From an uncultured Prevotella sp. (lineage in GTDB: Bacteria > Bacteroidota > Bacteroidia > Bacteroidales > Bacteroidaceae), in contig CAMOGW010000015.1 of NCBI GenBank assembly GCA_946614435.1, positions 1 through 57,410 on the forward strand: DNA of 57,410 bases. The letters are read 5' to 3'. The position numbers were made by a program, and so were the translations under genes. Positions 41,729 to 50,567 of this stretch are shown in pieces. Positions within the stretch are counted from its first letter, which is position 1; the number at the start of each line of letters is the position of its first letter. The notes beneath the pieces were generated by a model, which did no database searches, had not been told where the DNA came from, and saw only the letters and a list, made by a program, of their open reading frames with translations.

Positions 41729-43567
41729 ATGGAGTATATCGTATCGGCACGAAAATACAGGCCCATGTCGTTCGACACGGTGGTGGGACAGGCTGCGCTG
41801 ACGACTACGCTGAAAAATGCAGTGAAGTCGGGCAAGTTGGCTCACGCCTACCTGTTCTGCGGACCGCGTGGCGTGGGTAAGACCACTTGCGCCCGTATTT
41901 TCGCCAAGGCCATTAACTGCCAGAATCCCACAGCCGACGGTGAGGCCTGCAATGAGTGCGAGAGCTGCCAGTCGTTCAACGAGCAGCGCTCGCTGAACAT
42001 CTTTGAGCTCGATGCTGCATCGAACAACTCGGTGGAGCACATCAAGACACTCATGGAGCAGACCCGCATTCCGCCGCAGTTAGGGAAATACAAAGTCTTT
42101 ATCATTGACGAGGTGCACATGCTCTCGACCGCTGCCTTCAACGCCTTCCTGAAGACGCTGGAGGAGCCGCCTGCACATGTCATCTTCATCCTCGCCACCA
42201 CCGAGAAGCATAAAATCCTGCCCACTATCCTGAGCCGTTGCCAGATATACGACTTCGAGCGCATGACGGTGCAGAACACGATTGCACATCTGAAGTCGGT
42301 GGCCGAGAAAGAAGGCATACAATATGAAGAGGAGGCGCTGGCCGTGATAGCCGAAAAGGCCGATGGTGGTATGCGCGACGCGCTCAGCATCTTCGACCAG
42401 GCTGCATCGTTCTGTCAGGGCAACATCACCTATCAGAAGGTGATAGAAGACTTGAACGTGCTCGACTCTGAAAACTACTTCCGCATTGTTGACCTCGCTA
42501 TAGAAAACAAGGTGAGTGAGGTGATGGTGCTGCTGAATGATATCATCAACAAGGGATTTGACGGTGGCTTATTGGTGCAAGGACTGGCCCGGCACGTGCG
42601 CAACGTGATGATGGCCAAAGATGTGCAGACACTGTCGCTGCTTGAAGTAAGCGAACAGGCTCGTCAGCGCTATCAGGAGCAGGCGCAGAAAGCCCCGCTC
42701 CCGTTCCTCTATCAGGCACTGCGCATCATGAACCAGTGCGACATCAACTATCGTCAGTCATCGAACAAGCGATTGTTGGTGGAGCTGACCCTGATTGAGG
42801 TGGCGCAGATCACCCAGCCTGCCGATGCCGATGTGCCTGGCAGTGGGCGTAAGCCCAGAAGACTGAAATCCCTGTTTAGGAAACTGATTCAGCAGTCTCA
42901 GCCCGCGAAGAAAACGGCTATGCAGGTGGCCGTGGCTGAGGCAGCGAAGCAAGAAGAGAAGAGCGCTCAGAGTGCTCCGAGCACTCAGCGCTCTCAGAGT
43001 TCTCAGAGTTCTCAGAGTTCTCCGAGTTCTCCGAGCTCTCCGAGCTCTCAGAGTTCTCAGAGTTCTCCGAGTTCTCCGAACAAGCCTACCATCAAGGCGT
43101 CTTCGTTGGGCCTTTCTTGGAGCAAGCTGCGCCTTCAGGCCAACCCGAAGATGCAGATATTGCCCGGCACGCAAGGCATTGAGGACAAGCATGCTGAGGA
43201 GCAAGCCGCATTTACACAGGACGAGCTTGAGCTGCAATGGATGTCGATGTGCAACCGCATGCCGCAGCGGCTTAGCGGCATTGCGCAGCGCATGAAGAAC
43301 ATGAATCCTCGCATTCTGGAACTTCCGGAGGTGGAACTGGTGGTACCCAACGAGATCATCAAGACAGAGGTGGAGAACATCAAGGGAAACATTCTGAGCA
43401 CCCTGAAGCTCTACCTGCACAACAGTGGCATCACGCTCACCATCCGTGTGGCTGAGCGACAGGAGCAGGCACGCATCCTGACCCGTCGGGAGCAGTTTGA
43501 AGAGATGGTGCGCGAAAACGCCTCGGTCGAGAAACTGAGAGCTGCATTCGACTTGGAGTTCGCGTAA
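41729..43567 (+). CDS. dnaX: DNA polymerase III subunits gamma/tau
   Basis: A 612-residue clamp-loader ATPase. Walker A GPRGVGKTT is at residues 45-53, the zinc module uses C64, C74, C77 and C80, Walker B is VFIIDEVHML, and the sensor has LSRCQIY. After domain III is a long linker with a (SSQ/SSP)n run at about residues 411-451, encoded by a 9-bp repeat, then a C-terminal domain that ends with LRAAFDLEF. A -7 box TACTTTTG lies at 41685-41692. No slippery sequence for making a separate gamma was identified. Confidence 0.95.
   Translation: MEYIVSARKYRPMSFDTVVGQAALTTTLKNAVKSGKLAHAYLFCGPRGVGKTTCARIFAKAINCQNPTADGEACNECESCQSFNEQRSLNIFELDAASNNSVEHIKTLMEQTRIPPQLGKYKVFIIDEVHMLSTAAFNAFLKTLEEPPAHVIFILATTEKHKILPTILSRCQIYDFERMTVQNTIAHLKSVAEKEGIQYEEEALAVIAEKADGGMRDALSIFDQAASFCQGNITYQKVIEDLNVLDSENYFRIVDLAIENKVSEVMVLLNDIINKGFDGGLLVQGLARHVRNVMMAKDVQTLSLLEVSEQARQRYQEQAQKAPLPFLYQALRIMNQCDINYRQSSNKRLLVELTLIEVAQITQPADADVPGSGRKPRRLKSLFRKLIQQSQPAKKTAMQVAVAEAAKQEEKSAQSAPSTQRSQSSQSSQSSPSSPSSPSSQSSQSSPSSPNKPTIKASSLGLSWSKLRLQANPKMQILPGTQGIEDKHAEEQAAFTQDELELQWMSMCNRMPQRLSGIAQRMKNMNPRILELPEVELVVPNEIIKTEVENIKGNILSTLKLYLHNSGITLTIRVAERQEQARILTRREQFEEMVRENASVEKLRAAFDLEFA
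42961..43079 (+). repeat. 9-bp tandem repeat in the dnaX linker
   Basis: About a dozen units alternate AGTTCTCAG, AGTTCTCCG and AGCTCTCCG, each encoding Ser-Ser-Gln or Ser-Ser-Pro. Units are a multiple of three, so copy changes keep the frame. Confidence 0.9.
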
Positions 43568-43590
43568 AAGAACAATCACGCGCAAAATCG

Positions 43591-43649
43591 TATAGAAAAG
43601 CTGCTGATATAGAAAAGCTACTGAATATAGAAAGCGGCTGATAGAAAAC
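43591..43649 (+). repeat. Three TATAGAAAAGCTGCTGA units after dnaX
   Basis: Units of 17, 18 and 16 bases start at 43591, 43608 and 43626, followed by a partial copy. They fill the gap between dnaX and the DivIC/FtsB-like gene. Confidence 0.75.
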
Positions 43650-43693
43650 GAGCAACAAACGAATCTTTTATATAATAAAAAACGAGATAAGAC

Positions 43694-44062
43694 ATGAAGG
43701 GAGAAAAGACATTTGCAGGAGTGAAACAAAGCATTGCTCGCATCTGGCACCTGTGGTATATGAAATATGTGATAGTGTGCGTACTGGGCATCCTGATCGT
43801 GGGCTTCCTCGACGACAACAGCGTGCTGAGTCATCTGAACATGATGCAGCGCAAGAGCGAACTGCGCGAGGAGATTGAGTATTACGAGACGTTGAACCAG
43901 AAGAACAAAGAGCGCATACGCCAGTTGGAGGATAATCCTAAGGAGATAGAGAAGATAGCCCGTGAGCGCTACTTCATGAAAGCCGAGGACGAGGATATCT
44001 TTGTATTGAGCGATGATGACGAAAAACAGGAAGGAGTTGTGACAGATGAGGGAGTTAAGTAA
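43694..44062 (+). CDS. DivIC/FtsB-like septum formation initiator
   Basis: A 122-residue bitopic membrane protein: a short N-terminal cytosolic part, one membrane helix (YVIVCVLGILIVGFL at about 29-43), a coiled coil (QRKSELREEIEYYETLNQKNKERI) and the conserved EKIARERYFMKAEDEDIF motif. Proteins of this family join FtsL and FtsQ in the divisome. It overlaps the next gene by 17 bases. Confidence 0.85.
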   Translation: MKGEKTFAGVKQSIARIWHLWYMKYVIVCVLGILIVGFLDDNSVLSHLNMMQRKSELREEIEYYETLNQKNKERIRQLEDNPKEIEKIARERYFMKAEDEDIFVLSDDDEKQEGVVTDEGVK

Positions 44063-44447
44063 ATGGCAGAACGTGGTCTTCCTGTTGGGAGGCTTGTTGA
44101 TGGTAGTCGGAGCAGGCATTAGCATTCTGAGCTTTTCAGTCGCTCCCTATGTCTATGGCCTCGGTGCGATAGGCTTTGCCTCCATGCAGATGCTGCAGCG
44201 CTATGATGGCTCCAGCATCACCATTCGTCGTCTGCGTCGCATCATGTTGCTGAGCGATGTGCTGTTCCTGTTGTCGGCTGTGTTGATGTTTGCTTCGCAG
44301 GGCAACAGTTTCGGAATGCCTCAGATTGCCTATGTGCAGTACGTTTATAACAAATGGGTGGTCACGCTCATGCTGGCTGCAATCTTGCAGCTCTATGCCA
44401 CTCACAGAATAGGCAGCGAGCTTGAAAAAGAGGCAAAAAAACGCTAA
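44046..44447 (+). CDS. Small membrane protein of unknown function
   Basis: A 133-residue protein with about four predicted membrane helices (VVFLLGGLLMVVGAGISIL, VYGLGAIGFASMQML, IMLLSDVLFLLSAVLMF, VVTLMLAAILQLYA). It overlaps the DivIC-like gene by 17 bases and is probably co-expressed. No function is recognised. Confidence 0.8.
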   Translation: MRELSKWQNVVFLLGGLLMVVGAGISILSFSVAPYVYGLGAIGFASMQMLQRYDGSSITIRRLRRIMLLSDVLFLLSAVLMFASQGNSFGMPQIAYVQYVYNKWVVTLMLAAILQLYATHRIGSELEKEAKKR

Positions 44448-44538
44448 AAGTACACATTGTAGTTTTAAATAGAGCAAATTTTTTTCCATACTTCAATATA
44501 ACGTCGTACATTTGCACGAACTGCAATCGAACTTATTG

Positions 44539-45315
44539 ATGTCTATGAAAAAATTCATCTACATGTCTGTTCTTCTGGCCGGTCTGACCTCCTGCTCGGA
44601 ATCATATAACATTCAAGGCTCCTCTTCGGTGTCGTCGTTGGATGGTAGCAAGCTCTACCTGAAAGCGGTGCAGGGAGACAGCGTGGAGAGCATAGATTCG
44701 TGCGAGGTGGTGCATGGCAAGTTCAAGTTCACGGGTGCCTTAGATACGACTATGATGGTGAATCTGTTCATGGACGATCGTCCGCTGATGATGCCCATCG
44801 TGCTGGAGCAGGGTGAGATTACCGTCCGTATCGACAATAGTTCGCGCAAGGTGAGCGGCACCCCGCTCAACGAACGGCTCTATGCCTTCATCGACCAACA
44901 CAATCAGCTCAGCAACCGAATGAACGAGCTGGAGCACCGAGAGAGCCAGATGTTGCTCGACGGTATTGACGAACAGGAGATAGCAGCTCAGTTGTCGGTT
45001 GAGGCTGAGAAAATTGCGATGGAGGAAGACACGCTCGTCACTAACTTCATCATCAACAATTCAGACAATGTGCTGGGAACAGGCGTGTTCATGATGATTA
45101 CGGCGGGGCTGGAATATCCAGTGCTGACACCACAGATAGAGCACATCATGTCGCAGGCAAGCGATGCATTCAAGAATGACAAATACGTGAAGAAGTATTA
45201 TGAGGCGGCCACTGAATTGCAGGCCAAGCTGCAAGGTATGGATGCTGCAGCTTCAACTCCTGCGAGTGAGCCATCCGACTCAGTTGTCCAGAACATTCTC
45301 AACGGAAAAGAATGA
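44539..45315 (+). CDS. DUF4369-like lipoprotein
   Basis: A 258-residue lipoprotein with the lipobox LAGLTSC near residue 19. The following beta-rich segment (KLYLKAVQGDSVESIDSCEV then GKFKFTGALDTTMMVNLF) fits DUF4369, which usually stands before a thioredoxin domain; here the rest is helical and Cys-free, so no redox domain is present. A TACATTTG box at 44507-44514 lies upstream. The ATG at 44545 is an equally possible start. The stop overlaps the pyrC start by 4 bases. Confidence 0.75.
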   Translation: MSMKKFIYMSVLLAGLTSCSESYNIQGSSSVSSLDGSKLYLKAVQGDSVESIDSCEVVHGKFKFTGALDTTMMVNLFMDDRPLMMPIVLEQGEITVRIDNSSRKVSGTPLNERLYAFIDQHNQLSNRMNELEHRESQMLLDGIDEQEIAAQLSVEAEKIAMEEDTLVTNFIINNSDNVLGTGVFMMITAGLEYPVLTPQIEHIMSQASDAFKNDKYVKKYYEAATELQAKLQGMDAAASTPASEPSDSVVQNILNGKE

Positions 45316-46667
45316 AAACGATTATAAAAAAAGGTACTATCGTCAACGAAGGAAAGTCTTTCGTTGGCGATATTATTATTGATGGGGATACCATCGAGAA
45401 GATTGTGCCCAGTAGTGAGCAGCCTGTTCCCTTACAGGAGGAGGCCGGCACGGAGACGATTGATGCCACGGGCTGCTACGTGTTGCCGGGCATCATCGAC
45501 GAGCACGTGCACTTCCGTGAACCGGGCATGACTGAGAAAGCCGACATCGACACCGAGAGTCAGGCCGCAGCGGCAGGAGGCGTTACCACCTATTTCGATA
45601 TGCCCAACACTGTGCCGCAGACCACCACGCTGGAGGCACTGGAAGACAAGTTCCGTCTGGCGGCAGCAAAAAGCCATGTGAACTATTCGTTCTTCTTTGG
45701 AGCCACCAATGACAATTCTGGCCTGTTCGCCCGGCTCGACGAGCACCGCATCCCCGGCATCAAGCTCTTCATGGGTTCGAGCACGGGCAACATGCTCGTT
45801 GACCGTGACGAGGCTCTGAAGCGCATCTTCGCTTCAGCCCGTCTGCCCATTATGGCGCATTGTGAGGACATGTCCATCATCAATCACAACATGGCCATTT
45901 TCAAGGATGCGTTTGATACCGACGACCCTGAGGTGCGCCTGCATTCGCTTATCAGGGATGAAGATGCCTGCATGACTTCGTCGGAGAAAGCCATCGAACT
46001 GGCCATCAGGCACAGAGCCCGTCTGCACATCGCCCATATTAGCACGCAGGTCGAGATGGAGATTATGGAAGAACTCATTCAGGAAGACTGTCTGCACTCC
46101 ATCACCGCCGAGGCTACGGTGGGCCATCTGTTTTTCTCGCAGGCTGACTATGAACGGTTAGGCTCAAAAATCAAGGTGAACCCTGCCATAAAGAACTTCC
46201 GCGACCGCGAAGCCCTGCGCAAGGGACTCACTGACGGGCGCATCAGTGTGGTGGCCACCGATCATGCACCACACCTGTTGTCGCAGAAAAAAGGTGGGGC
46301 GGCGCGTGCCGCGAGCGGTATGCCCATGATACAGTTCTCGTTGGTCACCATGCTGGAGCTGGTCGATGAAGGCGTGCTCACGCTGGAGCGACTGGTGGAG
46401 CTGATGGCCCACAATCCGGCCCGTATCTTCGAAGTGCGCCAGCGCGGCTTCCTGCGTCCGGGCTATAAGGCCGACATCGCCATAGTCCGTCCCCACTGTG
46501 AGTGGACGGTCACCCCCGACTGCATTCTCAGCAAGTGCGGCTGGAGCCCTATGGAGGGACACACCTATCACTGGCGTGTGGAGAAGACCCTCTGCAACGG
46601 CCACCTTGTTTATAATAACGGCACGGTAGATTGCAACTATATTGGTCAGCCCGTCATGTTCCGATGA
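45312..46667 (+). CDS. pyrC: Dihydroorotase
   Basis: A 451-residue class I dihydroorotase that closes carbamoyl aspartate to dihydroorotate in pyrimidine synthesis. The metal site HVH is at residues 65-67 with FREPG following; IKLFMGSS carries the lysine expected to be carboxylated, HIAHIST a metal His, and VVATDHAPH the catalytic Asp. The start overlaps the lipoprotein stop (ATGA) and the end overlaps the next start in the same way, so the three genes are coupled. Confidence 0.9.
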   Translation: MKTIIKKGTIVNEGKSFVGDIIIDGDTIEKIVPSSEQPVPLQEEAGTETIDATGCYVLPGIIDEHVHFREPGMTEKADIDTESQAAAAGGVTTYFDMPNTVPQTTTLEALEDKFRLAAAKSHVNYSFFFGATNDNSGLFARLDEHRIPGIKLFMGSSTGNMLVDRDEALKRIFASARLPIMAHCEDMSIINHNMAIFKDAFDTDDPEVRLHSLIRDEDACMTSSEKAIELAIRHRARLHIAHISTQVEMEIMEELIQEDCLHSITAEATVGHLFFSQADYERLGSKIKVNPAIKNFRDREALRKGLTDGRISVVATDHAPHLLSQKKGGAARAASGMPMIQFSLVTMLELVDEGVLTLERLVELMAHNPARIFEVRQRGFLRPGYKADIAIVRPHCEWTVTPDCILSKCGWSPMEGHTYHWRVEKTLCNGHLVYNNGTVDCNYIGQPVMFR

Positions 46668-47491
46668 TCCTCACTTACCACATATCCGATGTTGCGCCCT
46701 ACATCAACTGGGGCTACTTCTACTTCGCGTGGCAGTTGAAGCAGGAGGAGGAACAACAGCGGATTCGGCGAGAGGCTGAGATCTTCCTCAGCGAGATAGA
46801 GGGGCGTTACCGCACGCATGCAGTGTTCAGGCTGATGGATGCCTATGCTGAGGGCGACGACATCGTGGTGAGCAGTGCTGCACAGGGCGACAGTGCGCGA
46901 ATCGCCTGTCTGCGACAGCAGGCAGCAGGCAGTGACTGCCTCTGTCTGGCCGACTTCGTGCTGCCCAAGGGCTGCACCGGCACCACAGCACAGCATGCGC
47001 TCGGCTCCAGAGTGGGCCTCTTTGCGACGAGTGTAGATGCCGGAATGGAATCAGACTTCGACTCCGACCCCTATGCAAAGATGATGGCGCAGCTGTTGGC
47101 TGACCGACTGGCCGAAGCCACGGCTGAGTGCATGCACCAGCAGGTGAGAACCCGCTACTGGGGATATGCTCCCGATGAACATCTCAGCATGGCCGACCTG
47201 CACTCGGAGCATTTTCAGGGCATTCGTCCTGCCGTGGGCTATCCCTCGCTGCCCGATGCCAGTATGAACTTCGTGCTCGACCGCCTGCTGGAAATGGGGC
47301 AAATAGGCATCCGCCTCACCGAGAACGGAGCCATGCGTCCGCATGCCAGCGTGTCGGGACTGATGATGGCCCATCCCAAGGCACACTACTTCACGGTGGG
47401 AAAAATCGGGACCGACCAGTTGGCCGACTATGCCCGCAGGCGCGGCATTCCCGTTGAAACGGCCCGTCGCTTCTTAGCTGCCAATCTGTAG
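46664..47491 (+). CDS. Stand-alone methionine synthase activation-domain protein
   Basis: A 275-residue protein homologous to the C-terminal reactivation domain of B12-dependent methionine synthase MetH. GIRPAVGYPSLPD and the TENGAMRPHASVSGLMMAHP block, with an FTVGKIGTDQLADYA tail, are the S-adenosylmethionine-binding core. The ATG at 46664 overlaps the pyrC stop by 4 bases. In MetH this domain methylates oxidised cobalamin; as a separate protein it may act on a MetH that lacks its own or has another partner. Confidence 0.85.
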   Translation: MILTYHISDVAPYINWGYFYFAWQLKQEEEQQRIRREAEIFLSEIEGRYRTHAVFRLMDAYAEGDDIVVSSAAQGDSARIACLRQQAAGSDCLCLADFVLPKGCTGTTAQHALGSRVGLFATSVDAGMESDFDSDPYAKMMAQLLADRLAEATAECMHQQVRTRYWGYAPDEHLSMADLHSEHFQGIRPAVGYPSLPDASMNFVLDRLLEMGQIGIRLTENGAMRPHASVSGLMMAHPKAHYFTVGKIGTDQLADYARRRGIPVETARRFLAANL

Positions 47492-47517
47492 AAACCTAAA
47501 GAAAACAAATAATCAAG

Positions 47518-48633
47518 ATGATAGCGAAATCACTCATTCTCTTCCTGTTGCTCATCCTCATTCCCGACTTGTATCTCGGAATCAGGTATCTGCGCAAGCG
47601 CCGCTGGTGGCAGCAAGTGCTTTGGTATCTGCCAGGTCTGTTGCTCATGGTGGCTGCCATTCGCTTGGCGCGTGGGCGTGACTTCGTGCCCGACGACATG
47701 ACCTATCTCAACCTGTTTCTGCTCGGTTGGGGACTCATTGCGGTGCCGAAGGCCGTGGTCTCCCTTGCATCGCTTTGCGGAAAGAAAGGGCTGAAGGTGG
47801 GGCTGGCCCTCGTCCCCGTGCTCTGGTTCGTGCTGCTCTACGGCTCCTTCGTGGGCAATCGCAAGCTGGAGGTGAAGCACGTGGAGATTGCTTTCGAGGA
47901 CCTGCCAGCTTCGTTCGACGGCTATCGCATCGTACACTTTTCCGACATACACTTAGGCTCTATGGACAGCACGCTCATGCAGATGGCCGTTGACACGATG
48001 AATGCGCAGAAGGCCGACGTGATTGTCTTCACGGGCGACATACAGAACAAGCAGCCGAAGGAGATACTGCCTTTCAAGGACATGCTGTCGAGCCTGAAGG
48101 CCAAGGATGGCGTATTCTCGGTGCAGGGCAATCACGACTACTCCGACTACATGGATGTGTCGCCCTATGAGGGCAGTTGTAACGAGGAACTGACGGTGGG
48201 CTACCAGTTCCAGATGGACTGGTGTGTGCTGATGAATGACCACCGCACCATACGCAGGGGCGAGGAGAGCATAGTCCTGGCCGGCATGGAGAACGACGGT
48301 GAGGGGCGCTTCCCCGAGAAAGGCGAAATCAACTATGCGCTCTGGGGTGTCAACCGCCAGCAGTTTGTAGTGATGCTCGAGCACGATCCCTCGTCGTGGC
48401 GCCGCAAGATTCTGCCGCACAGCCACGCGCAGCTCACCCTCAGCGGACATACCCACGGCATGCAGTTCGAGCTGTTCGGCTGGGCTCCCATAAGCGTTCT
48501 CAAGAAAGAGGTGGACGGGCTCTACCACGTAGGTCCTCGCTATCTCTATGTGTCGAAAGGTTTGGGTGGGGTAGTGCCTTTCCGTTTCGGTGCCACCCCC
48601 GAAGTTGTTGTCATCACATTGCGTAAGAAATGA
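47518..48633 (+). CDS. Membrane-anchored metallophosphoesterase
   Basis: A 371-residue protein with about three N-terminal membrane helices and a calcineurin-like domain showing FSDIHLG, FTGDIQN, GNHDY and SGHTHGMQ, the five-part metal-binding set. It resembles YkuE/YaeI-type enzymes that act on lipids such as UDP-diacylglucosamine in some bacteria, but the substrate here is not known. It overlaps plsC by 4 bases. Confidence 0.85.
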   Translation: MIAKSLILFLLLILIPDLYLGIRYLRKRRWWQQVLWYLPGLLLMVAAIRLARGRDFVPDDMTYLNLFLLGWGLIAVPKAVVSLASLCGKKGLKVGLALVPVLWFVLLYGSFVGNRKLEVKHVEIAFEDLPASFDGYRIVHFSDIHLGSMDSTLMQMAVDTMNAQKADVIVFTGDIQNKQPKEILPFKDMLSSLKAKDGVFSVQGNHDYSDYMDVSPYEGSCNEELTVGYQFQMDWCVLMNDHRTIRRGEESIVLAGMENDGEGRFPEKGEINYALWGVNRQQFVVMLEHDPSSWRRKILPHSHAQLTLSGHTHGMQFELFGWAPISVLKKEVDGLYHVGPRYLYVSKGLGGVVPFRFGATPEVVVITLRKK

Positions 48634-49388
48634 AATACATCTATAGACTTTATCAATTACTGGTGGTGTTGCCCTTGGCCCTTGTGCTCACCATCATCAT
48701 CATGCTGGTCGTGGTGTTGGGCTGCATGCTGGGCGACGGCCACTATTGGGGCTATGCTCCCGGGCGCTGGTGGTCGCGTCTTCTCTTGAAGCTGTTCCTC
48801 ATTCCGGTCAAGGTTGAGGGACAGGCACAGTTGGAGAAAGACCAGTCCTACGTGTTCGTGGCCAATCATCAGGGCGCGTTCGACATTTTCCTGATCTATG
48901 GCTATCTGAACCGTAACTTCAAGTGGATGATGAAGTATCAGCTGCGCAACATCCCGCTTGTGGGCTATGCGTGCGAGAAGTCGCATCAGATATTTGTGGA
49001 TAAGCGTGGGCCGAAGAAGATCAAGGCCAGCTATGATGCTGCACGCGACACGCTGAAGGACGGTATCAGTCTGACGGTCTTCCCCGAGGGTGCCCGCACG
49101 TTTACGGGCCACATGGGGTTCTTCCGCCGTGGCGCTTTCTCACTGGCCGACGAGTTGCAGTTGCCAGTGGTGCCGCTTACCATCAACGGCTCGTTCAACA
49201 TCATGCCGCGCATGCGCGACTGGCACTTCGCAAACTGGCATCCCCTCACGCTCACCATCCATCAGCCCATTTATCCCGTGGGGCGTGGCGATGAGAACGT
49301 GACCGCTTCCATGCACCAAGCCTACGACTCGGTGATGTCGGCCCTCGTTCCTGAGTATCAGGGCTATGTGGAGAATCCCGATCAGTAG
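48630..49388 (+). CDS. plsC: 1-acyl-sn-glycerol-3-phosphate acyltransferase
   Basis: A 252-residue membrane acyltransferase that makes phosphatidic acid. The NHQGAFD motif (Hx4D) is at about residue 75, the VFPEGART motif III near 148, and an N-terminal membrane helix (VLTIIIMLVVVLGCML) anchors it. Start overlap with the metallophosphoesterase indicates translational coupling and a shared lipid role. Confidence 0.9.
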   Translation: MKYIYRLYQLLVVLPLALVLTIIIMLVVVLGCMLGDGHYWGYAPGRWWSRLLLKLFLIPVKVEGQAQLEKDQSYVFVANHQGAFDIFLIYGYLNRNFKWMMKYQLRNIPLVGYACEKSHQIFVDKRGPKKIKASYDAARDTLKDGISLTVFPEGARTFTGHMGFFRRGAFSLADELQLPVVPLTINGSFNIMPRMRDWHFANWHPLTLTIHQPIYPVGRGDENVTASMHQAYDSVMSALVPEYQGYVENPDQ

Positions 49389-49407
49389 CATCAAGACAAC
49401 TGAGAAA

Positions 49408-49504
49408 AGTTTGCAAAACATCTGCTCCAACTGCTCCGCTGCGGAATGAGTTGATTTCCAGATACTTGCAAGCGGAGCAGATGGGAGCAGATGTTTTGCA
49501 AACT
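49408..49504. terminator. Large two-part hairpin after plsC
   Basis: A 21-bp perfect outer stem (49408-49428 with 49484-49504) encloses a 10-bp inner stem (49431-49440 with 49471-49480). It may end the plsC transcript. Confidence 0.7.
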
Positions 49505-49535
49505 GCATAAACGATTTACTCTATATCTCAGAACG

Positions 49536-49700
49536 ATTTAGGCTGGGTCATTTCATGGCCCAGCCTAAATCATGTTGTGATATAAACTGAATCATGTCAT
49601 GGTCTTGCCTAAACCATGACATGATCTATTCTAAACCATGATGTAATATATTCGGGATTGTGACAGAATATGTCCTAAACCGTGATGCGAACCATTCGGG
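49536..49700. repeat. CATGAT-type palindromic repeats between convergent genes
   Basis: A 16-bp hairpin (49536-49551 with 49555-49570, one G-U pair) is followed by several TAAACCATGACATGAT-like units in varied form to about 49700. No gene lies between 49389 and 49725. Confidence 0.65.
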
Positions 49701-49725
49701 GCTCGTGACGGAAGTGTCGTCGGGC

Positions 49726-50466
49726 CTATTGAATCTTCGGGTACTTTCGTGTCCATCCGTCCCAACGGAGGCGCATGACACCGAAGAGCGCTTCGCTGAA
49801 GATGCCGCCCGACATCTTTGAAGTGCCTTCACGGCGGTTCACGAAAATGACGGGCACCTCCTTGATTTTGAATCCTATCTTGTAGGCCGTGAATTTCATC
49901 TCAATCTGGAACGCATAGCCCTTGAAGCGAATCTTGTCGAGCTCAATGGTTTCCAGCACCTTGCGGCGGTAGCATTTGAAGCCTGCGGTAGTGTCGCGCA
50001 CCTTGAAGCCCGTCACAATGCGCACGTACATGGAGGCGAAGTAGCTCATGAGCACGCGGCCCATAGGCCAGTTCACCACGTTCACGCCGCTGATGTAGCG
50101 CGAACCGATGGCCACGTCGTAGCCCTCGTCGTGGCAGGCGGCATAGAGGCGCGGCAGGTCGTTGGGATCGTGACTGAAGTCGGCATCCATCTCGAAGATG
50201 TACTCATAAGTGCGCTCCAAAGCCCACTTGAACCCCGCGATATAGGCCGTGCCCAGTCCCAGTTTTCCGCTGCGCTCCACGATGTGCAAGCGGTCGGCAA
50301 ACTCTGTGGCCATGAGTCTTTTCACAATCTGGGCGGTGCCGTCGGGAGAACCGTCGTCAATAATCAAAATGTCGAAACTCTTCTCCAGTGCAAACACGGC
50401 ACGGATTATTTTCTCGATGTTCTCCTTCTCGTTGTAGGTGGGAATGATTACTATGCTGTCGCTCAT
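49726..50466 (-). CDS. GT2 polyprenol-phosphate mannosyltransferase-like
   Basis: A 246-residue family 2 glycosyltransferase of the DPM1 type: IIPTYNEKENI, DDGSPDGT, the metal-binding EMDADFSHDP and GSRYISGV. There are no C-terminal membrane helices, so it is the short cytosolic form. It likely moves mannose or a related sugar to a polyprenol phosphate for envelope glycans. It is the last gene of the DUF1573-PafA-GT2 group, separated from the phosphatase gene by a 9-bp tandem repeat. Confidence 0.9.
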   Translation of the reverse strand: MSDSIVIIPTYNEKENIEKIIRAVFALEKSFDILIIDDGSPDGTAQIVKRLMATEFADRLHIVERSGKLGLGTAYIAGFKWALERTYEYIFEMDADFSHDPNDLPRLYAACHDEGYDVAIGSRYISGVNVVNWPMGRVLMSYFASMYVRIVTGFKVRDTTAGFKCYRRKVLETIELDKIRFKGYAFQIEMKFTAYKIGFKIKEVPVIFVNRREGTSKMSGGIFSEALFGVMRLRWDGWTRKYPKIQ

Positions 50467-50480
50467 TGTTTTCTTTATTG

Positions 50481-50560
50481 TTATGGGTCTTATAAGTCTT
50501 ATGGGTCTTATGAGTCTTATGGGTCTTATAGGTCCTATAGGTCTTATGGGGCCTATGGGG
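50481..50560. repeat. 9-bp TTATGGGTC tandem repeat
   Basis: Nine units from 50481 vary as TTATGGGTC, TTATAAGTC, TTATGAGTC, TTATAGGTC and CTATAGGTC. It fills the space between the phosphatase and glycosyltransferase genes. Confidence 0.9.
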
Positions 50561-50567
50561 ATTGTTG

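Noticed and set aside
42758..44125. Long minus-strand open frame of 455 codons opposite dnaX
   Set aside because: Arg/Leu-rich shadow created by the dnaX repeat and biased codons; dnaX motifs are certain.
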